DNA from: Streptomyces monomycini
Lineage (GTDB): Bacteria; Actinomycetota; Actinomycetes; Streptomycetales; Streptomycetaceae
DNA: 64,000 bases
NCBI RefSeq assembly: GCF_022271435.1
Contig: NZ_JAFIQY010000008.1
Location: 124,001 to 188,000 of the forward strand
Direction of reading: 5' to 3'
This document shows, piece after piece, positions 27,817 to 36,588 of the stretch. Position 1 is the stretch's first letter. Each line of letters opens with the position of its first letter. The notes below the pieces were generated by a model that was given only the letters and a program-made list of their open reading frames with translations, made no database searches and was not told the origin of the DNA. Both the position numbers and the translations under genes were made by a program.

Positions 27817-29075
27817 CCGGCGGCCTCCGTGCCCGGCCCGGAGTCGTCGAAGACGGTGTTCCTGCCCCTCTTCTTCTTGGGAGGGTTCTTGATCGGAGGG
27901 ATCAGCGGCTGCTCACCGGATTCCGCGTCGAGGTCGGGCAGATCGGTTGGGCTGACCCGGCAGCGGTTGAGCAAGGTCGTATCGAGGCGCTCACTTCCGT
28001 TCTCGATGGCGAGCCGGCATCCCCGCTGGATCAGCTTCTCCAGCAGCCCGACCACCCCATTGGTGCGGCCGAACAGATACTCCGGCATGGAACCGCCGCT
28101 GAGCATGCCGTCCGTGTCGTCCAGGAGCCGCAGGCTCTTCTCCACCGCCACCAGATGGCTGATCCAGGTATTGGTCTGTGCGGCTGAGTCGTAGCTGAAC
28201 GGCTCCAGTTCGATCATCTCGAAGCGCCGCTCATGCTGAGTGGCGGCCTCCGGATTGGGGCTGCGCCCGCGGTCCCTGACCGGCGGGAAGATCCACTGTT
28301 TGGCTACCGGGTCGAATCGGCCACGACGCAACAGCCCGGAGGAGGGGATGCCGACCCCGACCAGGATGAGCGTGACGGACATGCTCATCACCTCCAGCAG
28401 CAGGTCCAGGACGTCCTGATCGCTCTCCCTGTGCAGCTTGAGGCGGGTGATGTCGTCGATCACCAGGGCCTTGGTGGCGTGCGCGGAGATCGAGGCGTTC
28501 ACCGTGCGGATCAGATCCTCCTGCCGCATGTTCTTGTAGTCCTCGCCGTAGAAGTCGAGGATCCGCTGGCAGGTGGACACCGGCGTGGCCTTCACCGGGC
28601 ACCGAACGTAGGCGACCGGCGCCAGCAAGTCCCGGGTCCCCTCCATGGCCTCGGGATTCATGAACTGGTTCACCTCCAGCCACTCCGCCTCGAAAGCCGC
28701 CAGCGCTGCGCACACCGTCTCGGTCTTTCCCTGCGCGCCGCCTCCGTTGACCATCACCCCGGTGCGGATGCCGGCCTTGTGGCTGTAGGAGCCGTCCGCG
28801 ATCCGTGCCTTCACCAGCCACGCCACCGCGTCACTCATCGGCGTACTGAGCACCGGCAGACTGCTGTGCGTTGCCAACCGGTGCAGGTCATACAGGCGCC
28901 GCCGGCGCGGCGTCATCTGCGCGTACTGGCCTTTGCTCAGCACCGGCGCCGGCTCGAACAACTCGCGCGTGCCGATCCACCTCTGCCACCCCTCCACACG
29001 GGTGCGATCGATGGGCGGGCCCGGAAGAAACGAGGCGGCAGCCGCATCAGGTCGAGGCTTGTCCGGACTGGTCAT
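27813..29075 (-). CDS. tnsC: TnsC/TniB-like AAA+ ATPase
   Basis: A 420-residue AAA+ regulator of Tn7-like transposition. Walker A is GGGAQGKTE with the Lys near residue 125, Walker B is KALVIDDITRL, and sensor-1 sits in LILVGVGIPSSG. TnsC links the TniQ-bound target to the TnsB transposase through an ATP-dependent filament. The C terminus is basic (NPPKKKRGR). It overlaps tnsB by 4 bases and tniQ by 4 bases as ATGA, so the operon is tightly coupled. Length and motifs look intact. Confidence 0.85.
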   Translation of the reverse strand: MTSPDKPRPDAAAASFLPGPPIDRTRVEGWQRWIGTRELFEPAPVLSKGQYAQMTPRRRRLYDLHRLATHSSLPVLSTPMSDAVAWLVKARIADGSYSHKAGIRTGVMVNGGGAQGKTETVCAALAAFEAEWLEVNQFMNPEAMEGTRDLLAPVAYVRCPVKATPVSTCQRILDFYGEDYKNMRQEDLIRTVNASISAHATKALVIDDITRLKLHRESDQDVLDLLLEVMSMSVTLILVGVGIPSSGLLRRGRFDPVAKQWIFPPVRDRGRSPNPEAATQHERRFEMIELEPFSYDSAAQTNTWISHLVAVEKSLRLLDDTDGMLSGGSMPEYLFGRTNGVVGLLEKLIQRGCRLAIENGSERLDTTLLNRCRVSPTDLPDLDAESGEQPLIPPIKNPPKKKRGRNTVFDDSGPGTEAAG

Positions 29076-30835
29076 GGCTGCTCTCCCCGCTCGGTGGCCG
29101 TGTCGTTGTCTTCGTCGAGGAGCTCCATCAGACTTGCTCCCCGCAGCCGTTGGCCGAGTGTGGACGGCACGGGCACCTCTTCTGACGCCTCTTCGCGCCG
29201 GCGCCGGCGCTCCTCGTCGATGGCCGCATGGCCCTGCGCGGCCCGCTGACGCCAGCGCAGATCAACGACGTTGTCGCTCTCACCGCCCTGCCGGGGCACA
29301 CGCGCCAGCTCCTCCTCATCCGCCGGGAGCATCTCGGGCCGGTCCGCCGCGGCCGCGGCCGCCTGGGCCTCCTCGCGGGCGTGCTCGAGTCGCTGGGCCT
29401 TGGTCAGACGCGTCGGCCACTGCTCCACCGGCACGTTCCCGCCGATCAAGTCCAGCAGCAGCGGCAGCAGATCCTTGTCCGACTTCGGCGACAGGCCCCT
29501 GATACGCAGCTCACGCATGACCTGCCGCACCCGCGCGTCACTGAAGGCGGGGATCCGCCCCTCCTCCGGCAAACCCACCCAGCGCAGCTGATGCCACTCA
29601 TGGGTCTGCGGATCCTGGAAGTACACAAAGCATGGATCCCGCGGATCCCGGTGAACCACGTACTTGTTCTTCGACGTGCCGCCCCTGCCCGAGCCGCGGA
29701 ACCGCCACTCGCGCAGGGCCGGGCCGTCGTACCACAAGTTCTTGACCTTCACGCCGCGGCGGCCGTGGATCATCACCCGGTGCGTGGGCAGCAGTTGGTA
29801 ATACAGCTCAGGCGGAGGGATCTGCAGGGCAAAGCCACCCTGGGCCATGGACGCTGCGAACAGCGAATTCGGACTGTGGTCGCCCGATGGATCCCAACTC
29901 GGCCCATACGAGCCAAAACTGCGGTTCTGCCAGATCCTCACGATCCAGGTAGCAATCAAATGCTCCATCTCTGCGACGGTGATGCACGCATCCCCCTCGG
30001 GGTCCACCCCGCGATCTGCGGTGTCGATCCCCTGATAGCCCGGAAGGATCCGAAACAGCAGCGACTGAATAGCGCCAAAAGCCCGCTCGACGGCTTGCTT
30101 GTCCGTGGGGCGCAATACCCGGCTCGGGCGGATATTTGCCCCGATCACTCGTTGCACCTCGATGAGATGGTGATTCTTGTAGACCGACCCGTGGTCGGTG
30201 GTTACCGTCTCGGGGGCGAAGAACGGCAGACTGGCGACCTTACCTCCGGTGAATCCAGCGATCACAGTTCCGGGAACCCCTGGATATGCCCACTCCATCT
30301 CCTCGCCCCAGTCGGGCCGCATAGGCAAGGGCATCATGACGTCACGCAAGATCATGGCAACGTCCACCGAAGTATCGGAAATCAGCGTGAGCCGGAACGC
30401 AACAATGGAATGCGTGTACACATCCAACGCCAACGTGAGGTGCACCGAGACCGGATCGCCGAACACGTTCTCACGGACCTTGACCGGAAGGACCGTGGTC
30501 TCGAGTGCGACCACCTGACCGGGGCGGCTCACCACGACATGCCGGCCGGTGGCCACTTCCTTGGCCCGCGCCGCCGACCTCGCGTAACGCTGTCGGGCGC
30601 CCGAGGATCCGAACCACTCCTTCCACACTACGCGAAGGGTCTCGTAACTCGGCACTTCCGTCTCCTCGCCGTACACTTCGCGCACGTACTGATTGATCAG
30701 CCGCTCACGGTCCTTGGCAGTCAGCTTGGAGCGGTGCAGGGTTTCGTGCCGCACCGCGAAGATCGCCTCACGTACCTCGTCTGAGATCTTCCGGCCGGTA
30801 GCCGCACGCAGCCACCGGTCATCAGCGCAACCCAC
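29072..30835 (-). CDS. tnsB: TnsB/TniA-like DDE transposase, main part
   Basis: A 587-residue segment with an N-terminal helical DNA-binding region, an integrase (rve) catalytic core and a Mu-type C-terminal beta-barrel region. The second and third catalytic acids are visible in VTTDHGSVYKN and KQAVERAFGAIQ. At the position of the first Asp the sequence is VVALETTVLPVKV (codon GAG), where relatives usually have an Asp, so the triad would be E-D-E. The likely original start is in the upstream frame; GTG 30835 may allow independent translation. One extra C in GGGCCCGGTGGG explains the break. Confidence 0.75.
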   Translation of the reverse strand: MGCADDRWLRAATGRKISDEVREAIFAVRHETLHRSKLTAKDRERLINQYVREVYGEETEVPSYETLRVVWKEWFGSSGARQRYARSAARAKEVATGRHVVVSRPGQVVALETTVLPVKVRENVFGDPVSVHLTLALDVYTHSIVAFRLTLISDTSVDVAMILRDVMMPLPMRPDWGEEMEWAYPGVPGTVIAGFTGGKVASLPFFAPETVTTDHGSVYKNHHLIEVQRVIGANIRPSRVLRPTDKQAVERAFGAIQSLLFRILPGYQGIDTADRGVDPEGDACITVAEMEHLIATWIVRIWQNRSFGSYGPSWDPSGDHSPNSLFAASMAQGGFALQIPPPELYYQLLPTHRVMIHGRRGVKVKNLWYDGPALREWRFRGSGRGGTSKNKYVVHRDPRDPCFVYFQDPQTHEWHQLRWVGLPEEGRIPAFSDARVRQVMRELRIRGLSPKSDKDLLPLLLDLIGGNVPVEQWPTRLTKAQRLEHAREEAQAAAAAADRPEMLPADEEELARVPRQGGESDNVVDLRWRQRAAQGHAAIDEERRRRREEASEEVPVPSTLGQRLRGASLMELLDEDNDTATERGEQP

Positions 30836-31364
30836 CGGGCCCGAACCGTCGGCGGGCCAAGTCCCAGCGGACCAAGGTGCGATAGCTGACCCGGTCCAGC
30901 CACTGCTCCGCTGCCAAGTCAGGGTCGGCCACGGTAGCTTTCCGCAACTTCCGCACCTTGGCCTGGCGGCGCTCGGTCAGCGTGGTGACCCCTGGGTCGT
31001 ACTTAGGCTTCGGCTCCATAGGCAGGGCATGCAGCGGGTTGCCGCTGCGAAACCCCGTCTCCACCTCATGCAGGTGAGCGACCCGCAGTATCGCCAACGT
31101 CCGCTTCTCCGGCGGGAGATCGAGCATGCCCTTGGGCTGCCGCCCCCGGCTCGCAGCCGGAAGGTCCTTCCGTGTCCGTGTGGACTGACGAATCTGGGGA
31201 TGGTGCATCAACTGCCGCACTGTTGTGTGCCATGGCTCGCACTCGGGCCGTACGAGCACTACCTTCCCCACCTGAGGCTGGAAGGTCTGCACTGTCCAGG
31301 CGGTGCCGTTCAGGATGAACTCGTTGCCCGGCGAAAGATCCCATGCCTGACGCTCCATCCTCAC
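30822..31364 (-). CDS. tnsB: TnsB N-terminal part, separated by a frameshift
   Basis: About 180 residues (GTG 31364 or ATG 31357) that begin MERQAWDLSPGNEFILNG and carry a helical DNA-binding region (LTERRQAKVRKLRKATVADP). They end VRWDLARRRFGPGGLR. The following frame begins GCADDRWLRAATGRK, so the joined protein would read RRFGPVGCADDRW, about 750 residues and similar in size to TnsB of Tn7. The GTG overlaps the tnsA stop as GTGA. Separate function as a split subunit is possible but less likely. Confidence 0.65.
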   Translation of the reverse strand: MRMERQAWDLSPGNEFILNGTAWTVQTFQPQVGKVVLVRPECEPWHTTVRQLMHHPQIRQSTRTRKDLPAASRGRQPKGMLDLPPEKRTLAILRVAHLHEVETGFRSGNPLHALPMEPKPKYDPGVTTLTERRQAKVRKLRKATVADPDLAAEQWLDRVSYRTLVRWDLARRRFGPGGLR

Positions 31365-32158
31365 CAACCCCCGACTGCTGCACGGCGGGTGGGGGACAGG
31401 CGAACCATGCTTGCGTCCATCAGCGGGCCGGTCAGCTCCAGCCCCAGACGGCGATACCACAGGAGATGCATGGCGTGCGCACGGGCAACTGCCGGGATGC
31501 TGCAACGCTCCACCAGGTCCCCGAAGGGTTGAGGACCGTCGGCAGCCGCGCGCAGCAGCTGCTCCTGCACACGCAAAGGGTCAGTCATTTTCCTTCGCCC
31601 CGCAGAAAACGAGTCGATCACGGTCACGGCGTGGTCGTACCAGCCTGTGACGACGGCGTAATTCCATCCGGCAGCTAGCGCGACTTCCGCGGAAGCGGCA
31701 AATTTGATCTCATCTTCCGGAGCGATACGGTTTGCCGGACGCACGTCGATCAGGAGCGGAATCCCCTCCGTCAGCAACAAGAAGTTCGGTGTGTGTTTCA
31801 CACTCCCGTGGATCGTCTGGAACTGCAGACAGAACGGCTGGGACAGTGCCTCCACCAGTGATCCAGAGAAGCCTCCGGCAAGGAGAAGGAGCTCCTCCTC
31901 GAAACTCTCGAATCCGTGGTGGCGATCCGTGCTGACCAGATACTCGAGGCCGGGCCGATGCCACTGGCCGGTGCGCCAGGTGAAACGGCGCACCGGAACG
32001 CTGGAAAGGCAGTCGATCTCGGCGAGATCTTTCACGGCGCACCCGACTGCCGTCCGTCCGAACCGCCAATGCGTTACCCATCGGGACGCCCAGTTCGGTG
32101 GCATGGCAAGTTGAGAGACCGCATCAGCTGAGATGTGATGTGTTCGGGCGAGGTCCAA
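31361..32158 (-). CDS. tnsA: TnsA-like transposon endonuclease subunit
   Basis: Up to 265 residues; ATG 32104 is an alternative start. The fold is restriction-endonuclease-like. HGFESFEEELLLLA carries the first Glu, QPFCLQFQT precedes the core, and LLIDVRP takes the place of the last motif (Arg where Tn7 TnsA has Lys, as in many actinobacterial relatives). The usual HxPDF motif reads KHTPNFLLL here, so the catalytic Asp is Asn. A winged-helix C terminus follows (VQEQLLRAAADG). TnsA normally cuts the 5' strands at the ends; loss of activity would favour replicative transposition or none. Confidence 0.75.
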   Translation of the reverse strand: MDLARTHHISADAVSQLAMPPNWASRWVTHWRFGRTAVGCAVKDLAEIDCLSSVPVRRFTWRTGQWHRPGLEYLVSTDRHHGFESFEEELLLLAGGFSGSLVEALSQPFCLQFQTIHGSVKHTPNFLLLTEGIPLLIDVRPANRIAPEDEIKFAASAEVALAAGWNYAVVTGWYDHAVTVIDSFSAGRRKMTDPLRVQEQLLRAAADGPQPFGDLVERCSIPAVARAHAMHLLWYRRLGLELTGPLMDASMVRLSPTRRAAVGGW

Positions 32159-32770
32159 CAGGTTCGAGGTATCCGACCACGGGCAAGTGCTCGGAGCTTC
32201 GATGGGTACCGGGGGCGTGCAGCAGGGTCTGAGGCGTCACGTCTCTGCCTTGGGAGAATAGAGCTACGAGGGAATTCCGGTGATGATCGTGAAATGAGTA
32301 GCGATCCCGCAACTCGTCTCATAGGACTAGATCGCCCACCAAGGCCCCTGTGGTAGCGGGGGTGTTGGAGGGGAGCTGGTGTTACCCCAATCGACCTCGA
32401 GAGAGCGTCGGTCCTGTCATGTCTGCGGTCGCACGTGTCAGCCCTGCCGACTCCGTGACCCTCGCCGATGGCTGGGAGCCCCCTTCATCCGCTTCGCAGT
32501 GACGGCGGTGGGTGGCCGAGCATCCTTTCGAGGGAATGATCCGGCAATCTCGAGGGAAGGACCTCAGCGTGCCGCTGCTGCCAGCGCGCAGGACGTCTCG
32601 CGCGCGGCTATCAAGGTGCGCGAGGAGGACTGCTCGGATCTGTACCGATGTGCCAAGAAGGCTCTGCAGAACGCACGCTACTGTGCTGCCTCTACCTGGC
32701 AAAAGAGCAGGTGGGAGGCAGGGCTGAGATGTCACCTAGCAGCAGTGGTCACACGCGCGGTGACGAGGGT
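32159..32770. other. Non-coding stretch expected to hold the tnsA-side transposon end
   Basis: No supported gene. By position it should contain the TnsB-binding repeats and the end of the Tn7-like element, but I could not define them by eye. Short similar words (TTCGAGGTATC and TTCGATGGGTA at about 32163 and 32198) are too weak to call. Confidence 0.3.
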
Positions 32771-33168
32771 CGCGCTGCTGTCGGTCACTGATGCCCAGTG
32801 GGCTGTGCTGGAGGGATGGGTGCGTCGGCGTACGACGGCTCGGCCGCCGGCCCAGCGGTCGCGGATCGTGCCGGAGCGCGCCGGGGGCGCTCGATCATAG
32901 AGGTCTCGTGTAAGCTGCGGATCGCTGCGGACACGGTCCGCACCTGGCGAAGGCGCTTTTTCGAGCGTGGTCCGGGCAGCTTGTGCGACGAGTGGCGGCC
33001 CGGTGTTCCGCGGAAGGACACCGATGCCGACGTCGAGCGTGTGATGGTCCATCGTCGGCACCGGGCAGCGGAGTTCAAGGAATTCCTGACCAAGATCGGA
33101 CCGGGAAGTTCCCGACGGCCTCGAATCCACCTGATCCTGGACAAGTACGCGACCCGCAAGATGTCCGG
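32771..33168 (+). mobile_element. IS630-family transposase remnant with internal deletion
   Basis: The N-terminal part is recognisable across two frames: SVTDAQWAVLEGWVRRRTTA, then IAADTVRTWRRRFFERGPGS and RPGVPRKDTDADVERVM. It then jumps directly to HRRHRAAEFKEFLTKIGPG and IHLILDKYATRK, which in complete relatives lies over 100 residues later. The DDE core between them and the C terminus are missing. It is a decayed insertion sequence. Confidence 0.7.
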
Positions 33169-33216
33169 CATCGGGTTGGGGCGACCGAGTCGAACACCCT
33201 CTTGGCCACACCGTGA

Positions 33217-33345
33217 GTGCATGCCGATGACCACGTGAAAAGCCTGCGGCGGCGCGGACGGCCGCCCCGGCCGACCGGTGCGGAGCTGGTCACACTGGCT
33301 GCGGTTCAAGCAACGCTGGACTCTCACTGCGAGGCCCGCTGGCTG
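33217..33345 (+). mobile_element. IS982-like transposase N-terminal fragment
   Basis: MHADDHVKSL followed by PTGAELVTLAAVQATL and SEARWLRF-like HCEARWLHF is the start of an IS982/IS4-type transposase common in Streptomyces. Only about 43 residues remain and no terminal repeats are seen. Its 3' end overlaps the tail of the minus-strand gene at 33290-33700. Confidence 0.5.
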
Positions 33346-33700
33346 CACTTCGATTCCTGCTCGAAACCGTTTCGTAGGCTTCCACGGCTTCAGGGGAGTG
33401 GTTCATGAACTCTTCCCAGAAGGCGGCGACTTGCCAGGCGGGCGGAGCCAGGGTGATCGAACCATCCCACCCGACACAGGCCGTCCAGGTCGGGTGCATC
33501 TTCGGACCGACCACTTCGAAGAGTCGCGAGTCGAACATGGGAGGCAGTTCACCTCGGTGGAACTCGATCCTGAAGTAGTTGGGGCCGTCCGACTGACTGC
33601 ATGTCTCCAGTACCTCGTAGACTTGTCCAGGGCGCAGTGCGTCCGCTCCTTGCCGAACGCGCTGTTCGTGGCCTTCCACGCCGGTGAAGCGCACCTTCAC
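33290..33700 (-). CDS. Conserved-looking hypothetical protein
   Basis: A 136-residue protein, beginning VKVRFTGVEGHEQRVRQG and containing PGQVYEVLETCS, NYFRIEFHRGELP and PPMFDSRLFEVVG, a compact beta-rich fold. GTG 33700 has a GAGGGAG ribosome site and overlaps as GTGA an upstream frame that ends VVLNERGRKK. That upstream frame (33697 to about 33830) has no start and an in-frame TGA, so a neighbour was probably lost. No family is recognised; small pairs like this are often immunity-type proteins (weak inference). Confidence 0.55.
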   Translation of the reverse strand: MKVRFTGVEGHEQRVRQGADALRPGQVYEVLETCSQSDGPNYFRIEFHRGELPPMFDSRLFEVVGPKMHPTWTACVGWDGSITLAPPAWQVAAFWEEFMNHSPEAVEAYETVSSRNRSAASGPRSESPALLEPQPV

Positions 33701-34090
33701 TGCTTCTTTCTCCCTCTTTCGTTCAAGACGACCTTGTAGTCCTTGTCGTACATGACTTCGCCGGTGACGTGATTCCAGACCGCGCGTTGAGCCGTGTCGA
33801 CGAGTGGCTGAACAGCGCCGAAGGTGCCGAACGGTCAGTGGACGCCATCGGCCTGCCGGACGACGAGGGCCTGTGCGACGCGTACGGCGTGCTCCTTGAG
33901 GCATTCGGGACCGGGTGGAGAGAGCACGAGCATCTTCTGACGGCTCTCGCGGTGGCCGGCACAGAACCGGGACGGGCAGGGGGGCGCTGCCGACGTGCCT
34001 GGACGCTCTCCAGGTATTCGACGACGACGGCCGTCGGCGCTTGGAGCCGGTGCTGGCGCGGGCGTGGGGAATCGTGGCGTAGTGCGGCAG

Positions 34091-34137
34091 GGCGATGCGT
34101 GTGTGACCGCAGCGGCCGCGGTCACACACGCATCGCC
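34091..34137. terminator. Perfect 20-bp hairpin
   Basis: GGCGATGCGTGTGTGACCGC, a 7-base loop (AGCGGCC), then the exact reverse complement. It lies between divergent genes, where a terminator is not expected. It may be the terminator of a deleted gene or a protein-binding palindrome. Confidence 0.5.
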
Positions 34138-34289
34138 AACCGCGTCCGTCGGAGGCGCGGAGGCGGTCTGCTTCCGCCCAGTGCCTCCTCAGCGCCCTAC
34201 ACCCCACGCCCCCGCCCCGCCATACTGAACGGGCGGGACACCGAGGGGGATCGCGGCGGACGCGGTGGGGACGGGGGCGCGGGCGGGCG

Positions 34290-36533
34290 ATGGTGGAGAG
34301 CAGGCTGGTTCAGGGGCGTTACCGGTTGCTCGACCTGATCGGGCGCGGCGGGATGGGGGAGGTGTGGCGGGCGCGGGACGAGTCGCTGGGGCGGCAGGTC
34401 GCGGTCAAGTGCCTCAAGCCGCTCGGGCCGCAGCACGACCCGTCGTTCCTGCGGGTGCTGCGGGAGCGCTTCCGGCGGGAGGCGCGGGTGGCGGCGGCCC
34501 TCCAGCACCGCGGGATCACGGTCGTCCACGACTTCGGTGAGGACGACGGGATCCTGTATCTCGTGATGGAGCTGCTCGACGGACGGAACCTGAGCCAGTT
34601 GCTGGAGGACAACCGGCACGATCCGCTGCCCGTTCCGGATTTCGCCGACATCGCCGAGCAGGTCGCGGCGGCCCTCGCGTACACCCACGAGCAGGCGATC
34701 GTGCACCGTGACCTCAAGCCCGCGAACATCGTACGGATCGCCGACGGGACGGTGAAGATCTGCGATTTCGGCATCGCCCGGCTGGGGCACGACATCGGGT
34801 TCACCGCCCGGCTGACCGGTACCGGCATCGCGATGGGCACGCCGCACTACATGTCGCCGGAGCAGATCGGTGCCGGGACGGTCGATCATCGCAGTGACCT
34901 GTATTCGCTGGGGTGTGTGCTGTACGAACTGGCGACAGGGGCGCCGCCGTTCGATCTCGACGACGCCTGGGCGGTGCTCGTCGGCCACCGCGACACGCCG
35001 CCGGAGCCGCCGCGCGGGCACCGCCCCGACCTGCCGGAGGCGTACGAGCGGATCGTGCTGGACCTGCTGGCGAAAGATCCGGAGGACCGGCCCCGGGACG
35101 CTTCGGAGCTGGTGAAGCGGCTCGTCTCGGCCCGCAGGCCGCCGGAGTACCCCACGGTGGAGGCGACGCTCCCGGCATGGCCGGACGGGCGCACGCCGAC
35201 GCGCGCCGCGTACCGCCTGCCGTCCTGGACGCAGGGCATGCGGGGCGGGTCCCAGGCCGGTACCCGTGCGCCGCGGGCGACCGGTGCCGAGGGCGCCGCG
35301 GGGCTCACCGGCTCGTGGACGAGCGGCCTGCCGCCGCTCAGCCGCGACACCCCGGCACCGTACGTCCCTGAGCGCCCCGCGCCCTCGCCCGCACACCTCG
35401 CCGCGCTGGCCGCCCGCCACAACGCCGGGCTCAGCCTCGGGCGGCTCGGCCGGTGGGCGGAGGCGGGGGAGGTGCACCGCTCGGTCGCCGCCGAACGGGA
35501 GCACGCGCTCGGACCCGACCACCCCGACACCCTTGCCAGTCGGTTCGAGGTGGCCTTCACCCTCGCCCGGTCGGGCCGGCCCGCCGACGCGCTGCGCGAG
35601 TACGAGCGGGTGGCCGCCGGGCGCGAACGGAGTCTGGGCCCCGACCACGTGGACACCCTGGCCGCCCGCCAGGAGACCGCGTACGCGCTGGGCCGGCTCG
35701 GACGGCACTTCGAGGCCCACCAGGTGTACGTGTCCGTCCTCGCGGCCCGGGAGCGCACCATGGGCCCCGAGCACCCGGACGCGCTGCGCTGCCGGCACAA
35801 CCTCGCCTTCAACCTCAGCCGTCTCGGCCGGCTGGAGGACGCGTACCGGATGGCGCGCGACGTGGCGTCGGCCCGCGCCCGGGTGCTGGGGGCGCAGCAT
35901 CCGGACACGCTCGTGACGCGGTACGAGGTGGCGTACCTGCTCGGCCAGTTGGGGCGCTGGGCGGAGGCGCTGCGGACGTACCGGGAGGTGGCCGCCGACC
36001 GGGCCCAGGCGCTCGGGCCCGGCCATCCGGACACGCTCGCCGCCCGCTACGAGGTCGGCATAAGCCTGGGACGCCTCGGACGCAGCGCCGAGGCGCTGGA
36101 GCTGTACCGGGACCTCGTCGACGCCCGTACGACCGCGCAGGGCCCGGCCGACCCCGAGACGCTGCGCGCCCGGCACGGCCTCGGCGTCAACCTCGGCCGT
36201 CTCGGCCGCTGGGAGGAGGCGCTGACCGAGGCCCGGTCGGTGGCCGCGCTCCGCGAACAGGTGCTGGGCCCCGACCACCCCGACACCCTGGTCAGCCGCC
36301 GGGAGATCGCCGTCGCCCTGGGATGGCTGGGCCGCTGGCCCGACGCGCTGGCCGTCTACCGGCAGGTCGCGGCGGCCCGCGAACGGGTGCTGGGCGCCGA
36401 ACACCCGGACGCCCTCGCGAGCCGCGGCGACGAGGCCCAGTGCCTGGAGCAGCTGGGGCGTTCCGCCGAGGCGGTGGCACTGTACCGCCGGGTCGCCGCG
36501 CTGCGGCAGCGGCGCACGCCGGGCCGGGGGTGA
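34290..36533 (+). CDS. PknB-type serine/threonine protein kinase with TPR repeats
   Basis: A 747-residue soluble kinase. The N-terminal Hanks domain (about 10-280) has the Gly loop IGRGGMGEVW, Lys40 in VAVK, catalytic HRDLKPAN (Asp141), DFG (Asp159) and the APE-like YMSPEQIG. A Pro/Ala-rich linker follows, then from about residue 370 to the end some eight repeats of about 42 residues of the TPR_10/12 kind (LGRWAEALRTYREVAADRAQ, LGPGHPDTLAARYEVG). No transmembrane helix is seen, unlike PknB, so it is cytoplasmic. The TPR array probably binds partner proteins. Two hairpins follow the stop. Confidence 0.9.
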   Translation: MVESRLVQGRYRLLDLIGRGGMGEVWRARDESLGRQVAVKCLKPLGPQHDPSFLRVLRERFRREARVAAALQHRGITVVHDFGEDDGILYLVMELLDGRNLSQLLEDNRHDPLPVPDFADIAEQVAAALAYTHEQAIVHRDLKPANIVRIADGTVKICDFGIARLGHDIGFTARLTGTGIAMGTPHYMSPEQIGAGTVDHRSDLYSLGCVLYELATGAPPFDLDDAWAVLVGHRDTPPEPPRGHRPDLPEAYERIVLDLLAKDPEDRPRDASELVKRLVSARRPPEYPTVEATLPAWPDGRTPTRAAYRLPSWTQGMRGGSQAGTRAPRATGAEGAAGLTGSWTSGLPPLSRDTPAPYVPERPAPSPAHLAALAARHNAGLSLGRLGRWAEAGEVHRSVAAEREHALGPDHPDTLASRFEVAFTLARSGRPADALREYERVAAGRERSLGPDHVDTLAARQETAYALGRLGRHFEAHQVYVSVLAARERTMGPEHPDALRCRHNLAFNLSRLGRLEDAYRMARDVASARARVLGAQHPDTLVTRYEVAYLLGQLGRWAEALRTYREVAADRAQALGPGHPDTLAARYEVGISLGRLGRSAEALELYRDLVDARTTAQGPADPETLRARHGLGVNLGRLGRWEEALTEARSVAALREQVLGPDHPDTLVSRREIAVALGWLGRWPDALAVYRQVAAARERVLGAEHPDALASRGDEAQCLEQLGRSAEAVALYRRVAALRQRRTPGRG

Positions 36534-36588
36534 AGGCCGGGCCGGGGACGAAGGAGGGCTGCGCCTTCGGTCCCGGCCCGGTGGCCCG

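Larger units (their letters stand above)
24021..32158 (-). mobile_element. Tn7-like transposition module (tnsA-tnsB-tnsC-tniQ-tniQ)
   Basis: Five coding units read leftward with overlaps of 1-14 bases: TnsA-like endonuclease, TnsB-like DDE transposase (two frames), TnsC/TniB-like ATPase, and two TniQ proteins. The coordinates cover only the transposition genes. The element ends were not found; tnsA normally lies near one end, so one end is expected between about 32160 and 32760. The cargo would then extend leftward past 24 kb and could include the defence genes (inference). Two of the five genes are frameshifted, so the module may be inactive. Confidence 0.7.

Noticed and set aside
33769..34338. 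Plus-strand ORF starting MIPDRALSRVDEW
   Set aside because: It runs through the perfect hairpin into the kinase start, and the opposite strand shows gene-end remnants with a coupled GTGA; support is too weak either way.
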